Shown: piece after piece, positions 49,774 to 58,831 of the stretch
Position numbering within the stretch: position 1 is the first letter of the stretch
Layout: every line of letters starts with the position of its first letter
Assembly (NCBI GenBank): GCA_002479785.1
Contig: DLPD01000013.1
Location: forward strand, 1 to 64,000
Reading direction: 5' to 3'
Source: Cytophagaceae bacterium UBA7467
Lineage (GTDB): Bacteria; Bacteroidota; Bacteroidia; Cytophagales; Spirosomataceae
DNA length: 64,000 nucleotides
The notes under the pieces: model-generated
Databases searched by the model: none
What the model saw: only the letters and a program-made list of their open reading frames with translations
What the model was told of the DNA's origin: nothing
Made by a program: the position numbers and the translations under genes

Positions 49774-50634
49774 TTATTGGAGTAAATAAGAGATTTCAGC
49801 TCTAACGCGCTTATCCACAGCATTTAATTTCTCAAAAGCTTTAGGAGAAAGTTTGATGATTACTTTGTTATCACCATTAGGTAAACGTCCGATTACTTTC
49901 ACCCAAATACTTTGGTTATTGGTTAGATTCTTCACTAAAACCAACGTTCCGATAGGGGCCGTGCGGTGTAGGGCTAAGAATTTTCCGGAATTATCTGGTA
50001 CATCAATTAGTTCTGCAATTCCAGTTTCAATCTTCTTTTTAATGTCCTCTGGGCCTTTTTCTTTCGCGGGAGCAATTACGGCCTCTGTAGGTACTGGTGC
50101 AGCGGGTGTTGCCGCTTTAGCTGGTAATAAATTGCTTTTATCTACCGCAATAGTGGATGCGGATGCAGCAGGATCTGAAACGATTAGGCGTTGTCCTTCT
50201 TGCAAGCGATCAGAAGTTAAATTGTTCCATTTGCGCAATTCGGCCATGGTCACTTTGTGCATATTCGCTACTGAAAGTAATCCTTGTTTAGGGGCTACGA
50301 TGTGAATTTTTGTTTCTTTAGGCGATTCTGGTGCTTTCTCTTCCACTATTTTAGGGGCTGGATTGCTTTCCTCTAAATAATGCAAAGGAATATAAACGAT
50401 TTCGCCTGTTTTTACTGGAATTTGAATATCAACATTTGCCGATTTGAATTCGCTTAAGGATAAATTATAGCGCTTTAGGATTGAAAATAGGGATTGTTTG
50501 GGACCTACTTTGAATAATAAAAAGGTCTTATTGTTCTCCTTTTTTAAACCCAATGAATCAAGAGTACTTGCCTTTGTCGTTAGCTGAAGCGCGCATAAAA
50601 AGGCGATGAATAGGGTTAGTTTATAATTTTTCAT
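49774..50634 (-). CDS. Exported LysM protein with RlpA-like C-terminal domain
   Basis: A 286-residue protein with a signal peptide (ends near TTKAS). Two LysM domains are at about 33-90 (FKVGPKQSLFSILKRYNLSLSEF) and 108-153 (HIVAPKQGLLSVANMHKVTMAEL), then a Pro/Ala-rich linker and a C-terminal double-psi beta-barrel (about 215-285: LALHRTAPIGTLVLVKNLTNNQSIWVKVIGRLP). RlpA-type lytic enzymes keep an Asp in NDRGPF; here the segment reads IGRLPNGD, so lytic activity is doubtful. It binds peptidoglycan and probably acts structurally. It overlaps the upstream gene by 14 nt. Confidence 0.85.
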   Translation of the reverse strand: MKNYKLTLFIAFLCALQLTTKASTLDSLGLKKENNKTFLLFKVGPKQSLFSILKRYNLSLSEFKSANVDIQIPVKTGEIVYIPLHYLEESNPAPKIVEEKAPESPKETKIHIVAPKQGLLSVANMHKVTMAELRKWNNLTSDRLQEGQRLIVSDPAASASTIAVDKSNLLPAKAATPAAPVPTEAVIAPAKEKGPEDIKKKIETGIAELIDVPDNSGKFLALHRTAPIGTLVLVKNLTNNQSIWVKVIGRLPNGDNKVIIKLSPKAFEKLNAVDKRVRAEISYLLQ

Positions 50635-51280
50635 AAATCTTCAATTTCAGTTTATCCTTTACAAAAATCAATTGTCCATTGAGAAGTGTAAAGGTTTGGT
50701 ATCCGATGGTCTCTCCTTCCGCGATCTGTTCTAACAGTATCGTTTCAAAGGCTAAATTACACACTCGAAGGTAGTTTTTCCAGCCATTATCGTAAAGATA
50801 ATAAGAAAATAATAGCTTATCCTCACCTTCCAAATAATCTATGCCTTTCGCGATCTTTTCATTGAATTGCTGTAGAAAGAAGCTCTTGAAATCCTTGAAA
50901 TAGTCCTGGCTTTCCTCGTAATGTTGAGGAACTTGAAATGAAAAAATACTTTCTGGGTTAATTAGCCTGGGTTTTTCTTCTTTTAGCAATTGCAGTGGTT
51001 CCAAAGAATACGTTTGTATAGACTCAATGCCCGGATTTTTCGATTGCTGTAATTTAATGAAGATTGCCTCTTTTTCCGAACCTTGTACAAAGTTCAATTG
51101 GGCATAATCAGAGGGAGCCTTTCCTAAAAAAGTAAGCTCTTTGGTCAATAAATCAACTGAATGCCAAAAAGCCTCATTCGACCCCCTCGTTTCCACCCAC
51201 AATTGAGGCTTTTCTGGTTTTCCCCAGAAGCGGATACTCCAAATTGGTTCAGTAAAGGAATGTTCGAAAAATGCAGGCAA
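50621..51280 (-). CDS. Conserved-looking cytoplasmic protein of unknown function (possibly DUF4905)
   Basis: A 219-residue protein without signal peptide or membrane helix. It has a beta-rich, repetitive layout with aromatic residues (IWSIRFWGKPEKPQLWVETR, LAFETILLEQIAEGETIGYQTFTLLNGQLIFVKDKLKLKIYEKL). The pattern recalls the DUF4905 family of Bacteroidota, but this is recollection. No catalytic motif is evident. First gene of a minus-strand unit with the LysM, small membrane, TIGR02757 and epimerase genes, and divergent from kdsB. Confidence 0.7.
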   Translation of the reverse strand: MPAFFEHSFTEPIWSIRFWGKPEKPQLWVETRGSNEAFWHSVDLLTKELTFLGKAPSDYAQLNFVQGSEKEAIFIKLQQSKNPGIESIQTYSLEPLQLLKEEKPRLINPESIFSFQVPQHYEESQDYFKDFKSFFLQQFNEKIAKGIDYLEGEDKLLFSYYLYDNGWKNYLRVCNLAFETILLEQIAEGETIGYQTFTLLNGQLIFVKDKLKLKIYEKL

Positions 51281-51344
51281 AGGGTCGAATGTTTGGAAAT
51301 TATGTGCAAATTTGGCAAAAATCTACCGAAAATACGTAAATAAT

Positions 51345-52097
51345 ATGATGCATGGCAAAAAGGTGGTCGCTATTATTCCGGCTCGATTCGCCTCCACTCG
51401 CTTTCCCGGGAAACCCCTTGTTGATCTAGGTGGGAAATCCATGATTCAACGGACTTACGAACAAGTAAAGGCAGTTGGAGGCTTTGATCGTATCGTGATT
51501 GCGACGGATGATCAACGTATTTTTGATGCTAGTGTGTCTTTCGGAGCTGAGGTAATGATGACGGCAGAAACGCATTTGACGGGAACCGATCGATGTGCTG
51601 AAGTATTAAGTCGTTTAGGTGAAACGGTTGATTATGTGGTGAATATTCAAGGGGATGAACCATTTATTGATCCGGAACAATTAAAGGAAGTGGCAGCAGG
51701 ATTTTCGTCGGGCGCGCCCATATTAACCCTCATTAAAAAGATTACAGACGTAGAAACCCTTTTTAATACGAACACACCTAAAGTGATTAGCGACGAGGAG
51801 GGACACGCGCTTTATTTTTCACGCCAAACCATTCCTTTTTTAAGAGGGGTTCAGCCTTCCGAATGGTTAGGCAAGCATACATTTTTCAAACACATTGGTT
51901 TATACGCTTATCGGGCTGATATTTTGCCTGGTTTAAGTGCCCTAAAACCTACTTCTTTAGAGTTAGCCGAATCCCTGGAGCAGTTGCGTTGGATTCAAAA
52001 TGGGATTCGAATCAAAGCCATCGAAACGCAATTTGAAACGATAGGAATTGATTCCCCGGAAGATCTCGAAAAAATTCAAAAAATGGGCCTCATTTAG
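51345..52097 (+). CDS. kdsB: 3-deoxy-manno-octulosonate cytidylyltransferase
   Basis: Activates Kdo as CMP-Kdo for lipid A-core synthesis. From the ATG at 51345 (MMHGKKVVAIIPARFASTRF) the protein has 250 residues, the normal length; an in-frame upstream ATG at 51312 adds an unlikely extension. Motifs: IIPARFASTRFPGKPL nucleotide loop, TDDQRIF, TGTDRCAEV, NIQGDEPFIDPEQL, LYFSRQTIPF, KHIGLYAYR and the C-terminal IDSPEDLEKI. Its presence implies an LPS-type outer membrane. It lies 64 nt upstream of metH, which has its own -7 box. Confidence 0.95.
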   Translation: MMHGKKVVAIIPARFASTRFPGKPLVDLGGKSMIQRTYEQVKAVGGFDRIVIATDDQRIFDASVSFGAEVMMTAETHLTGTDRCAEVLSRLGETVDYVVNIQGDEPFIDPEQLKEVAAGFSSGAPILTLIKKITDVETLFNTNTPKVISDEEGHALYFSRQTIPFLRGVQPSEWLGKHTFFKHIGLYAYRADILPGLSALKPTSLELAESLEQLRWIQNGIRIKAIETQFETIGIDSPEDLEKIQKMGLI

Positions 52098-52109
52098 GCT
52101 GAAAAGCGG

Positions 52110-52117
52110 TATATTTG
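52110..52117 (+). promoter_or_regulatory. -7 promoter box of the metH operon
   Basis: TATATTTG matches TAnnTTTG exactly and lies 44 nt before the metH start, giving a short leader. No cobalamin or SAM riboswitch fits in the 64-nt gap after kdsB. Confidence 0.5.
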
Positions 52118-52161
52118 CTAGATTTTTGGCATAAACATCTGTCAAGAACTCGATTTTATTT

Positions 52162-55100
52162 ATGCAAAGACCACCTATCAAAGACGTATTGCGCGAAAAG
52201 ATTTTAATTCTGGACGGTGCAATGGGTTCTTTAATTCAACAATACAATTTAACGGATGCTGATTACCGCGGCGAGCGCTTCAAAAATTTCCCTCACGAAG
52301 TAAAGGGAAACAATGATTTGTTGTCCATCACGCGTCCGGATGTAATTAAGGAAATTCACGCTAAATACTTCACTGCAGGAGCTGATATTGCCGAAACGAA
52401 TACCTTCTCTGGGACTTCCATTGCGATGGCAGATTACCACATGGAGGATTTGGTATATGAATTGAACTTCGAATCAGCTAAAATTGCCCGCGAAGTAGCT
52501 GATGAATTTACAGCCAAAGATCCCTCAAAACCACGTTACGTAGCTGGTTCTATTGGACCGACAAACCGTACCCTGTCGCTTTCCCCAGATGTCAATGATC
52601 CGGGTTTTAGAGCGGTCACTTTCGATGAATTAGTAGAAGCTTACACGGAACAAATACGTGGTTTAGTGGATGGGGGAGCTGATTTGCTCTTAGTGGAAAC
52701 CATTTTTGACACGTTGAATGCGAAGGCAGCTTTGTTTGCCATTGATCAATTTTTTAAACAAAATCCATCCAAGCCTTATTTGCCGGTGATGGTCTCTGGA
52801 ACGATTACAGATGCCTCAGGGCGTACATTATCTGGCCAAACAACGGAAGCCTTCTTGACTTCTGTTTCACATATGCCTCTACTTTCCGTGGGCTTAAACT
52901 GCGCTTTAGGTGCAGATTTAATGCGTCCTTACGTGAAGACTTTGAACGATAAATCCCCATTCTTAGTTTCTGCTCACCCGAATGCGGGCTTGCCGAACGA
53001 AATGGGTGAATACGATCAGTCGCCCGCTGAAATGGCTGTGATTATTGATGATTTCTTAGCGAATGGCTTCCTTAACATCATTGGAGGCTGTTGTGGAACG
53101 ACACCAGCGCACATTCAAGCAATTGCGGAAGTGGCTGCGAAGCATAAGCCACACGTGATTCCAGTTGAAAATGCAAACCAAAAGTTGTCGGGTCTTGAGC
53201 CTTTGGAGATTACAGAATTAACGAATTTCGTGAACGTAGGGGAGCGTTGCAATGTGACCGGTTCTAAGAAATTTGCCCGTTTAATTCGGGAGGAGAAATT
53301 CGAGGAAGCGATTGCCGTGGCACGTGAACAGGTAGACGGAGGTGCTCAAATTTTGGACATCAATATGGATGAGGGAATGATTGATGGCGTGAAAATGATG
53401 CCTCAATTCCTGAATTTATTGATGGCAGAGCCTGATATCGCTCGTTTACCGATCATGATTGACTCCTCGAAATGGGAAGTGATCGAAGCTGGTCTAAAAT
53501 GCGTACAAGGTAAATCGGTAGTTAACTCGATCTCTTTGAAAGAAGGGGAGGATAAATTCATCGAATCCGCGAATAAAGTGAAAATGTACGGTGCTTCTGT
53601 GGTCGTAATGGCCTTTGATGAAGCCGGTCAAGCCGATTCGTATGAACGTCGGATTGAAATTTGTAAAAGAGCGTATGGTATTTTAGTCGATAAGGTAGGT
53701 TTCCCAGCGCAGGATATCATTTTTGATCCTAATATTTTAACGGTAGCGACTGGAATTGAGGAGCATAACAACTATGCTGTTGATTTCATCAAGGCTACGA
53801 AATGGATAAAAGAAAACCTACCTCATGCGAAAGTCTCGGGGGGTGTTTCAAATATTTCTTTCTCTTTCCGAGGAAATGAGGTAGTCCGCGAGGCGATGCA
53901 CACCGTTTTCTTATACCATGCCATCAAGGCTGGTATGGATATGGGAATTGTAAACGCCAGTCAATTAGGTGTTTATGATGATATCGATGTAACATTACGT
54001 GATTTATGCGAGGATGTGCTACTAAATCGCCATCCAGAAGCGACGGAGAAATTGGTCACTTATGCAGAAACGGTTAAATCGGCAGGTAAAGAGCAAGTTG
54101 TGGATGATGCCTGGAGAAAAGAACCCGTTAATAAGCGTTTAGAGCATGCATTGATTAAAGGTTTGACAGAATTCATCGATGAAGATGTAGAGGAAGCTCG
54201 TCAATTAGTAGATCGTCCGATTGAGGTGATTGAAGGACCATTAATGGACGGTATGAATGTGGTGGGAGATTTATTTGGTGAAGGAAAAATGTTCTTGCCA
54301 CAGGTAGTCAAGTCTGCACGGGTGATGAAAAAGGCGGTAGCTTATTTATTGCCGTTTATAGAGGCAGAAAAGAAAGGTGGGGAAAGCTCATCTGCAGGAA
54401 AAATTTTGATGGCAACGGTAAAAGGTGATGTGCACGATATTGGAAAGAATATTGTGGGCGTGGTTTTAGCTTGCAATAACTATGAGGTGATTGATATCGG
54501 CGTGATGGTACCTTGCGATAAGATCCTAGCGGCGGCAAAGGAGCATAACGTAGATATCATCGGTTTGTCCGGTTTGATTACGCCGTCTTTAGACGAGATG
54601 GTGTATGTGGCCAAAGAAATGGAACGTCTTGGTTTTAAAGTCCCTTTATTGATCGGTGGAGCTACTACATCGCGTATTCATACGGCCGTAAAAATTGACC
54701 CACACTATTCAGGACCGGTGATTCACGTATTGGATGCGTCCCGTTCCGTGCCGGTGGCAGGTCGTTTATTACAAAGTGAATTGACGTCTCAAGATATCTT
54801 TAATGAGATTAAAACAGAATACGCAGAGTTAAGAACGGCACACGCCGCTCGTCAGCAAGAGAAAAATTACTTGTCGATTGATCAAGCGCGAGCTAAACCA
54901 AGCGGAATTGATTGGACTGGATTTAAAGCGAAAAAGCCGTCGTTCTTAGGGGTGAAGTATTTTGAGGATTATTCTTTGGAAGAAATTGCGAAATACATTG
55001 ATTGGACCCCATTCTTCTCAACTTGGCAATTATCGGGCAAGTACCCACGCATTTTTGATAATGAGGTGGTGGGGAAAGAGGCGAAGAAATTATTCGATGA

Positions 55101-55920
55101 TGCGCAGGCCTTATTGAAAGAAATTATAGCGAATAAATCGCTGCAGGCGAAGGCTGCGCTAGGTTTCTTCCCAGCGAATTCGCTTGGAGATGACATTATC
55201 TTGCATGATTATGTAGAGAAAGCCCTAGAAGTAGCTTGCGAAAAACACGGTTACCATAAAGAGATTTCTTATGACATTAAACGCAAAGATGAATCCTCTG
55301 ATAAGAGTCAGTGGCTGCATCATTTAAGGCAACAAGGTCAAAAAGCGAGTACACTTCCGAACCGTTGTTTAAGTGATTTTATTGCTCCATTAAACTCGGG
55401 TGAGACGGATTATATCGGTGCTTTTGCGGTGACCACTGGTCTAGGAATCGAAGCGCTTCTAGATAAATATGAAAAAGAACATGATGACTATAACTCGATT
55501 ATGGTCAAGGCTCTAGCGGATCGTTTAGCTGAAGCATTCGCTGAATTATTGCATGAGCGTGTGCGTAAGGAATTCTGGGGTTATGCGGCTGATGAGGCGC
55601 TGAGCAACGAAGACTTGATTTCGGAGAAATACCAAGGTATTCGTCCAGCACCGGGTTATCCGGCTTGTCCAGATCATACGGAGAAGAAGCGTTTGTTTGA
55701 ATTATTGGATGCGGAAAAGCAAATTGGAATTCAATTAACGGAGAGTTATGCGATGTATCCGGCTTCTGCAGTGTCTGGATTCTATTTCTCTCATCCGGAG
55801 AGTACGTATTTCGGTTTAGGAAAGATAGCTAAAGACCAAGTGACTGATTATGCGAAACGCAAAGGCATGTCCTTAGACGACATAGAAAGATGGTTAAGCC
55901 CTGTATTGAATTATGACTAA
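52162..55920 (+). CDS. metH: Cobalamin-dependent methionine synthase
   Basis: A 1252-residue enzyme that methylates homocysteine from methyltetrahydrofolate through methylcobalamin. All four modules are present. The homocysteine domain has Zn ligands C247 (GLNCALG) and C310-C311 (GGCCGTTP). The folate domain follows at about 350-620 (NVGERCNVTGSKKF). The B12 domain has H758 in DVHDIGKN. The C-terminal SAM-binding activation domain contains RPAPGYPACPDHTEK. Unlike in some Bacteroidota, homocysteine and folate domains are not split into separate genes. It overlaps metF by 8 nt; metZ elsewhere in the window could supply homocysteine. Confidence 0.97.
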   Translation: MQRPPIKDVLREKILILDGAMGSLIQQYNLTDADYRGERFKNFPHEVKGNNDLLSITRPDVIKEIHAKYFTAGADIAETNTFSGTSIAMADYHMEDLVYELNFESAKIAREVADEFTAKDPSKPRYVAGSIGPTNRTLSLSPDVNDPGFRAVTFDELVEAYTEQIRGLVDGGADLLLVETIFDTLNAKAALFAIDQFFKQNPSKPYLPVMVSGTITDASGRTLSGQTTEAFLTSVSHMPLLSVGLNCALGADLMRPYVKTLNDKSPFLVSAHPNAGLPNEMGEYDQSPAEMAVIIDDFLANGFLNIIGGCCGTTPAHIQAIAEVAAKHKPHVIPVENANQKLSGLEPLEITELTNFVNVGERCNVTGSKKFARLIREEKFEEAIAVAREQVDGGAQILDINMDEGMIDGVKMMPQFLNLLMAEPDIARLPIMIDSSKWEVIEAGLKCVQGKSVVNSISLKEGEDKFIESANKVKMYGASVVVMAFDEAGQADSYERRIEICKRAYGILVDKVGFPAQDIIFDPNILTVATGIEEHNNYAVDFIKATKWIKENLPHAKVSGGVSNISFSFRGNEVVREAMHTVFLYHAIKAGMDMGIVNASQLGVYDDIDVTLRDLCEDVLLNRHPEATEKLVTYAETVKSAGKEQVVDDAWRKEPVNKRLEHALIKGLTEFIDEDVEEARQLVDRPIEVIEGPLMDGMNVVGDLFGEGKMFLPQVVKSARVMKKAVAYLLPFIEAEKKGGESSSAGKILMATVKGDVHDIGKNIVGVVLACNNYEVIDIGVMVPCDKILAAAKEHNVDIIGLSGLITPSLDEMVYVAKEMERLGFKVPLLIGGATTSRIHTAVKIDPHYSGPVIHVLDASRSVPVAGRLLQSELTSQDIFNEIKTEYAELRTAHAARQQEKNYLSIDQARAKPSGIDWTGFKAKKPSFLGVKYFEDYSLEEIAKYIDWTPFFSTWQLSGKYPRIFDNEVVGKEAKKLFDDAQALLKEIIANKSLQAKAALGFFPANSLGDDIILHDYVEKALEVACEKHGYHKEISYDIKRKDESSDKSQWLHHLRQQGQKASTLPNRCLSDFIAPLNSGETDYIGAFAVTTGLGIEALLDKYEKEHDDYNSIMVKALADRLAEAFAELLHERVRKEFWGYAADEALSNEDLISEKYQGIRPAPGYPACPDHTEKKRLFELLDAEKQIGIQLTESYAMYPASAVSGFYFSHPESTYFGLGKIAKDQVTDYAKRKGMSLDDIERWLSPVLNYD

Positions 55921-56866
55921 GATTACCAAATACTTTGAAGAAGCGGCGGGAAAAACCCTTTTCTCGATCGAGATTATTCCACCGATGAAGGGACAACATT
56001 TGGGCGAATTAATGTCGCACATTGAGCCATTGATGGAATTTAAGCCGCCCTTTATTGAGGTGACTTATCACCGCGAAGAATATGTCGAGAAAGTGGTAGA
56101 TGGCGTTACAAAGCGCATCCCTATTCGCAAGCGTCCAGGTACTTTGGGTATATGTGCGTCCATCATGCAGCGTTTTCAGATCGAGGCTGTACCCCACGTA
56201 ATTTGCGGCGGGTTTACCAAAGAGGAAACGGAAGACTTCTTAATCGATCTTCATTATTTAGGTATCGAGAATGCTCTTTTATTGCGTGGTGATCAAGAGA
56301 AAGGCGAAACTCATTTTGTTCCCAAGCCCGGTGGTCACGCCTATGCGAACGAATTAGTGGAGCAAGTGGCGGCCATGAATAAAGGTATTTTATTGCATGA
56401 GGAAACAGAATCTCTACCTACGAATTTTTGTATTGGTGTAGCTGGTTATCCGGAGAAACACATTGACGCAGTTTCATTTGAAGAAGACTTGCGCTATTTA
56501 AAGCAAAAAGTAGAAGCAGGTGCAGATTACATTGTGACTCAAATGTTCTTTGATAATGCCAAGTATTTTGATTTTGTTCAAAAATGCCGTGAAATGGGTA
56601 TCACAGTACCCATTATTCCAGGTTTAAAACCTTTAGCGACTGAACGTCAATTGGATATTTTGCCGGAGATTTTTCATTTAGAGATCCCTTCAGACTTTGT
56701 GGCAGAAGCCCGTAAATGCGCTAATAATGCGGCTATTAAGCAATTAGGCATTGAGTGGGCGGTACAACAAGGGAAGGAATTAATGCAGGCGGGTGTGCCT
56801 GCTTTACACTTCTATACGATGAGTAAATCAGATAGTGTCCGAGCTATCGCTGAAAAACTATTCTAA
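55913..56866 (+). CDS. metF: Methylenetetrahydrofolate reductase
   Basis: A 317-residue FAD-dependent TIM barrel that produces the methyl donor for MetH. Motifs: FSIEIIPPMKG with the catalytic-type Glu, FIEVTYHREEY, a long NALLLRGDQEKGE flavin/folate loop, DYIVTQMFFDNAKYFDFV and a C-terminal GVPALHFYTMSKSDSV. It overlaps metH by 8 nt and the next gene by 1 nt (TAATG), so the three are translationally coupled. Confidence 0.95.
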   Translation: MTKITKYFEEAAGKTLFSIEIIPPMKGQHLGELMSHIEPLMEFKPPFIEVTYHREEYVEKVVDGVTKRIPIRKRPGTLGICASIMQRFQIEAVPHVICGGFTKEETEDFLIDLHYLGIENALLLRGDQEKGETHFVPKPGGHAYANELVEQVAAMNKGILLHEETESLPTNFCIGVAGYPEKHIDAVSFEEDLRYLKQKVEAGADYIVTQMFFDNAKYFDFVQKCREMGITVPIIPGLKPLATERQLDILPEIFHLEIPSDFVAEARKCANNAAIKQLGIEWAVQQGKELMQAGVPALHFYTMSKSDSVRAIAEKLF

Positions 56867-57222
56867 TGAAAGTTTTGGTCTATGGTGCGAGTACAAATCC
56901 AAGTCGATATGCTTATATCGCGACGGAATTGCTTTTGCAGCATGGCCATGATGTTTCTTTGGTTGGAATTAAAAAAGGGGAGGTGTTTGGCTTACCAATT
57001 CAACAGGATCAACCTTTGCTGGAAGAGATCGATACGGTGACTCTATATGTAGGTCCTGCGAATCAGGAAGGACTTTTTAATTACCTTTCATCTTTATCGC
57101 CTAGAAGGGTTATTTTTAATCCAGGCACTGAAAATCCTGAGCTCGAAAGGGCATTAGAAAAATTGGGAATTCAAACAGAAGAGGCCTGCACGCTGGTATT
57201 ATTGCACACAGGCCAGTTTTAG
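56866..57222 (+). CDS. CoA-binding domain protein (YccU-like)
   Basis: A 118-residue single Rossmann domain (KVLVYGASTNPSRYAYIATELLLQHGHDVSLVGIKKGEVFGLPI) like YccU/succinyl-CoA ligase CoA-binding folds, without any ligase domain. The function of stand-alone members is unclear. It starts in the metF stop codon and ends 4 nt from the convergent purS stop. Operon position suggests it is expressed with methionine synthesis; a regulatory role is a guess. Confidence 0.85.
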   Translation: MKVLVYGASTNPSRYAYIATELLLQHGHDVSLVGIKKGEVFGLPIQQDQPLLEEIDTVTLYVGPANQEGLFNYLSSLSPRRVIFNPGTENPELERALEKLGIQTEEACTLVLLHTGQF

Positions 57223-57226
57223 TGGC

Positions 57227-57478
57227 TTATTGAGCTGTTAACGTAAACTCAAATTCCTCCATAATCAAGTTTGCTAGCAATTTCTTGCAGGCGTTAGTTA
57301 CCACCTCATTTGCTTCAGCTTCAGAAGCTGCATCCACGGTTAATGTGATGTGCTTGCCTATACGAACGCCTGCCACTTGGTTGATACCTAAGTTTTGTAA
57401 GCCAATAAGTACCGCTTTTCCCTGAGGATCAAGGATTTCTTTTTGTGGCATTACGTTGATTTCAGCTAAGAATTTCAT
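57227..57478 (-). CDS. purS: Phosphoribosylformylglycinamidine synthase subunit PurS
   Basis: An 83-residue protein with MKFLAEINVMPQKEILDPQGKAV and GVRIGKHITLTVDA motifs. PurS bridges PurL and PurQ in the multi-subunit FGAM synthase of purine synthesis. It is translated from a TAATG junction with pssA and is the last gene of the SelD-to-PurS operon. No other pur gene is near, and it ends close to a convergent unit with no visible hairpin. Confidence 0.92.
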   Translation of the reverse strand: MKFLAEINVMPQKEILDPQGKAVLIGLQNLGINQVAGVRIGKHITLTVDAASEAEANEVVTNACKKLLANLIMEEFEFTLTAQ

Positions 57479-58191
57479 TATTTATTTGGATTTAAAAGGA
57501 AAATAAGGCCGGAAAGGAGGATGTATGCAATCACTAAAACCGGAATTGCTGCAAATTTAAGCATAACAAGGGCAGCAATGCAAAAAATAAGGAAAATGAA
57601 TTTTACTTGATTGCTTTTCCAATCCCAAGACTTGAACTTAAACGCCAGTAAAGGTAATTCACAAACCAACAAGTAACTCATCACGACCGAATAAATCAAT
57701 AGGCCTTTAAAGTGTAGAATATAGGCACTGTATTCTGGTTGGAATTGTAGTATCAGCGGTAAGGAAGCAATGAGTAAACCATTTGCTGGGGTAGGGACAC
57801 CGATGAACTGATCACTTTGGCGCGTATCTATATTGAATTTGGCCAAACGGTAGGCAGACATTAAAGCCAAGGCAAATACCAAGAAGGGCTTGTAGAACCC
57901 GAATAAACCCACAGTACATTGTGTCCCGCAACTTTGTTCTACTAATGAAAACAAGATAAAGGCTGGTAAAACCCCAAAAGAGACCATGTCTGCTAACGAA
58001 TCCAATTCTTTACCTAGATCAGAATAGGCTTGTAAAGCTCTAGCTAAAAATCCGTCGAAGAAGTCGCAGACAAGGGAGATGAACATACAATAAGAGGCGC
58101 TCACTAAATCGCCTTGCATCACGAACCAAAGTCCGATGCAGCCCGCCAATAAATTACCTAGTGTTAGTAGGTTAGGGATTTCTTTTTTCAT
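57478..58191 (-). CDS. pssA: CDP-diacylglycerol-serine O-phosphatidyltransferase
   Basis: A 237-residue inner-membrane enzyme with about seven helices. The CDP-alcohol phosphatidyltransferase signature is visible as CDFFDGFLARALQAYSDLG followed by KELDSLADMVSFG, with the catalytic Asp residues. It makes phosphatidylserine, the precursor of phosphatidylethanolamine. It overlaps the upstream MBL gene by ATGA and purS by one base. Type II (membrane) PssA by layout; archaetidylserine-like alternatives are less likely. Confidence 0.93.
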   Translation of the reverse strand: MKKEIPNLLTLGNLLAGCIGLWFVMQGDLVSASYCMFISLVCDFFDGFLARALQAYSDLGKELDSLADMVSFGVLPAFILFSLVEQSCGTQCTVGLFGFYKPFLVFALALMSAYRLAKFNIDTRQSDQFIGVPTPANGLLIASLPLILQFQPEYSAYILHFKGLLIYSVVMSYLLVCELPLLAFKFKSWDWKSNQVKFIFLIFCIAALVMLKFAAIPVLVIAYILLSGLIFLLNPNK

Positions 58192-58829
58192 GCTTTTACG
58201 TATGGATTGGATGCTTTTTCTTCTCCGATCGTTGTGCTACCGCCATGTCCGGGATACACAATAGTGGAATCAGGTAAGGTATATAATTGTGTTTGAATGC
58301 TGTGTACTAAATCTGCGTGGTTACACAAAGGAAAATCCGTTCTTCCTACACTGCGTCTAAACAATACATCCCCATCAAACAAAAGGCCTTCTTTTTTAAA
58401 ATACAAGGCCACATGCCCTGGTGCATGACCCGGCACAAACAAGATTTGAATTTCCATTTTGCCTATATGCAAAACTTGATTGTCCTCGTACCAAACATCG
58501 ACTTCAGAAGGCTGGTAGTGGGGAAAACCATACACTTGTGCTCGATTTGCCGCATCTCTTAAAAGTGGTTCATCTTTTGGGTGTAAGTAAAATGGAATCT
58601 TGAATTCTTGTCGGAAATATTCTACTCCTAGCACGTGATCGATGTGTGCGTGCGTGTTCAAGATATGAGTTAACGTGATGCTTTTCTCCTCGATGAATGC
58701 TTTTAATGTTTGGCGCTCCTCGTAGGTGTAACAGCCAGGATCCACAATAATACCCGTCCCATTTTCATCCCATATGAGGTAGGTATTTTCTTGAAATGGA
58801 TTTAACGAAAAAGCTTGGTGAAAGATCAT
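58188..58829 (-). CDS. MBL-fold metallo-hydrolase (glyoxalase II-like)
   Basis: A 213-residue cytoplasmic protein from the ATG at 58829 (MIFHQAFSLNPFQENTYLIWDENG); a TTG nine codons upstream is less likely. Metal motifs: THAHIDHVLG (HxHxDH), PGHAPGHVALY and a GDVLFRRSVGRTD segment, then TIVYPGHGG. This is the hydroxyacylglutathione hydrolase-like/YcbL group, acting on thioesters or similar. It starts 2 nt after the RsmI-like gene stops and overlaps pssA by 4 nt. Confidence 0.9.
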   Translation of the reverse strand: MIFHQAFSLNPFQENTYLIWDENGTGIIVDPGCYTYEERQTLKAFIEEKSITLTHILNTHAHIDHVLGVEYFRQEFKIPFYLHPKDEPLLRDAANRAQVYGFPHYQPSEVDVWYEDNQVLHIGKMEIQILFVPGHAPGHVALYFKKEGLLFDGDVLFRRSVGRTDFPLCNHADLVHSIQTQLYTLPDSTIVYPGHGGSTTIGEEKASNPYVKA

Positions 58830-58831
58830 AT

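Noticed and set aside
52098..52161. Cobalamin riboswitch in front of metH
   Set aside because: The 64-nt gap is far too short for a B12 riboswitch and contains no B12-box-like sequence.
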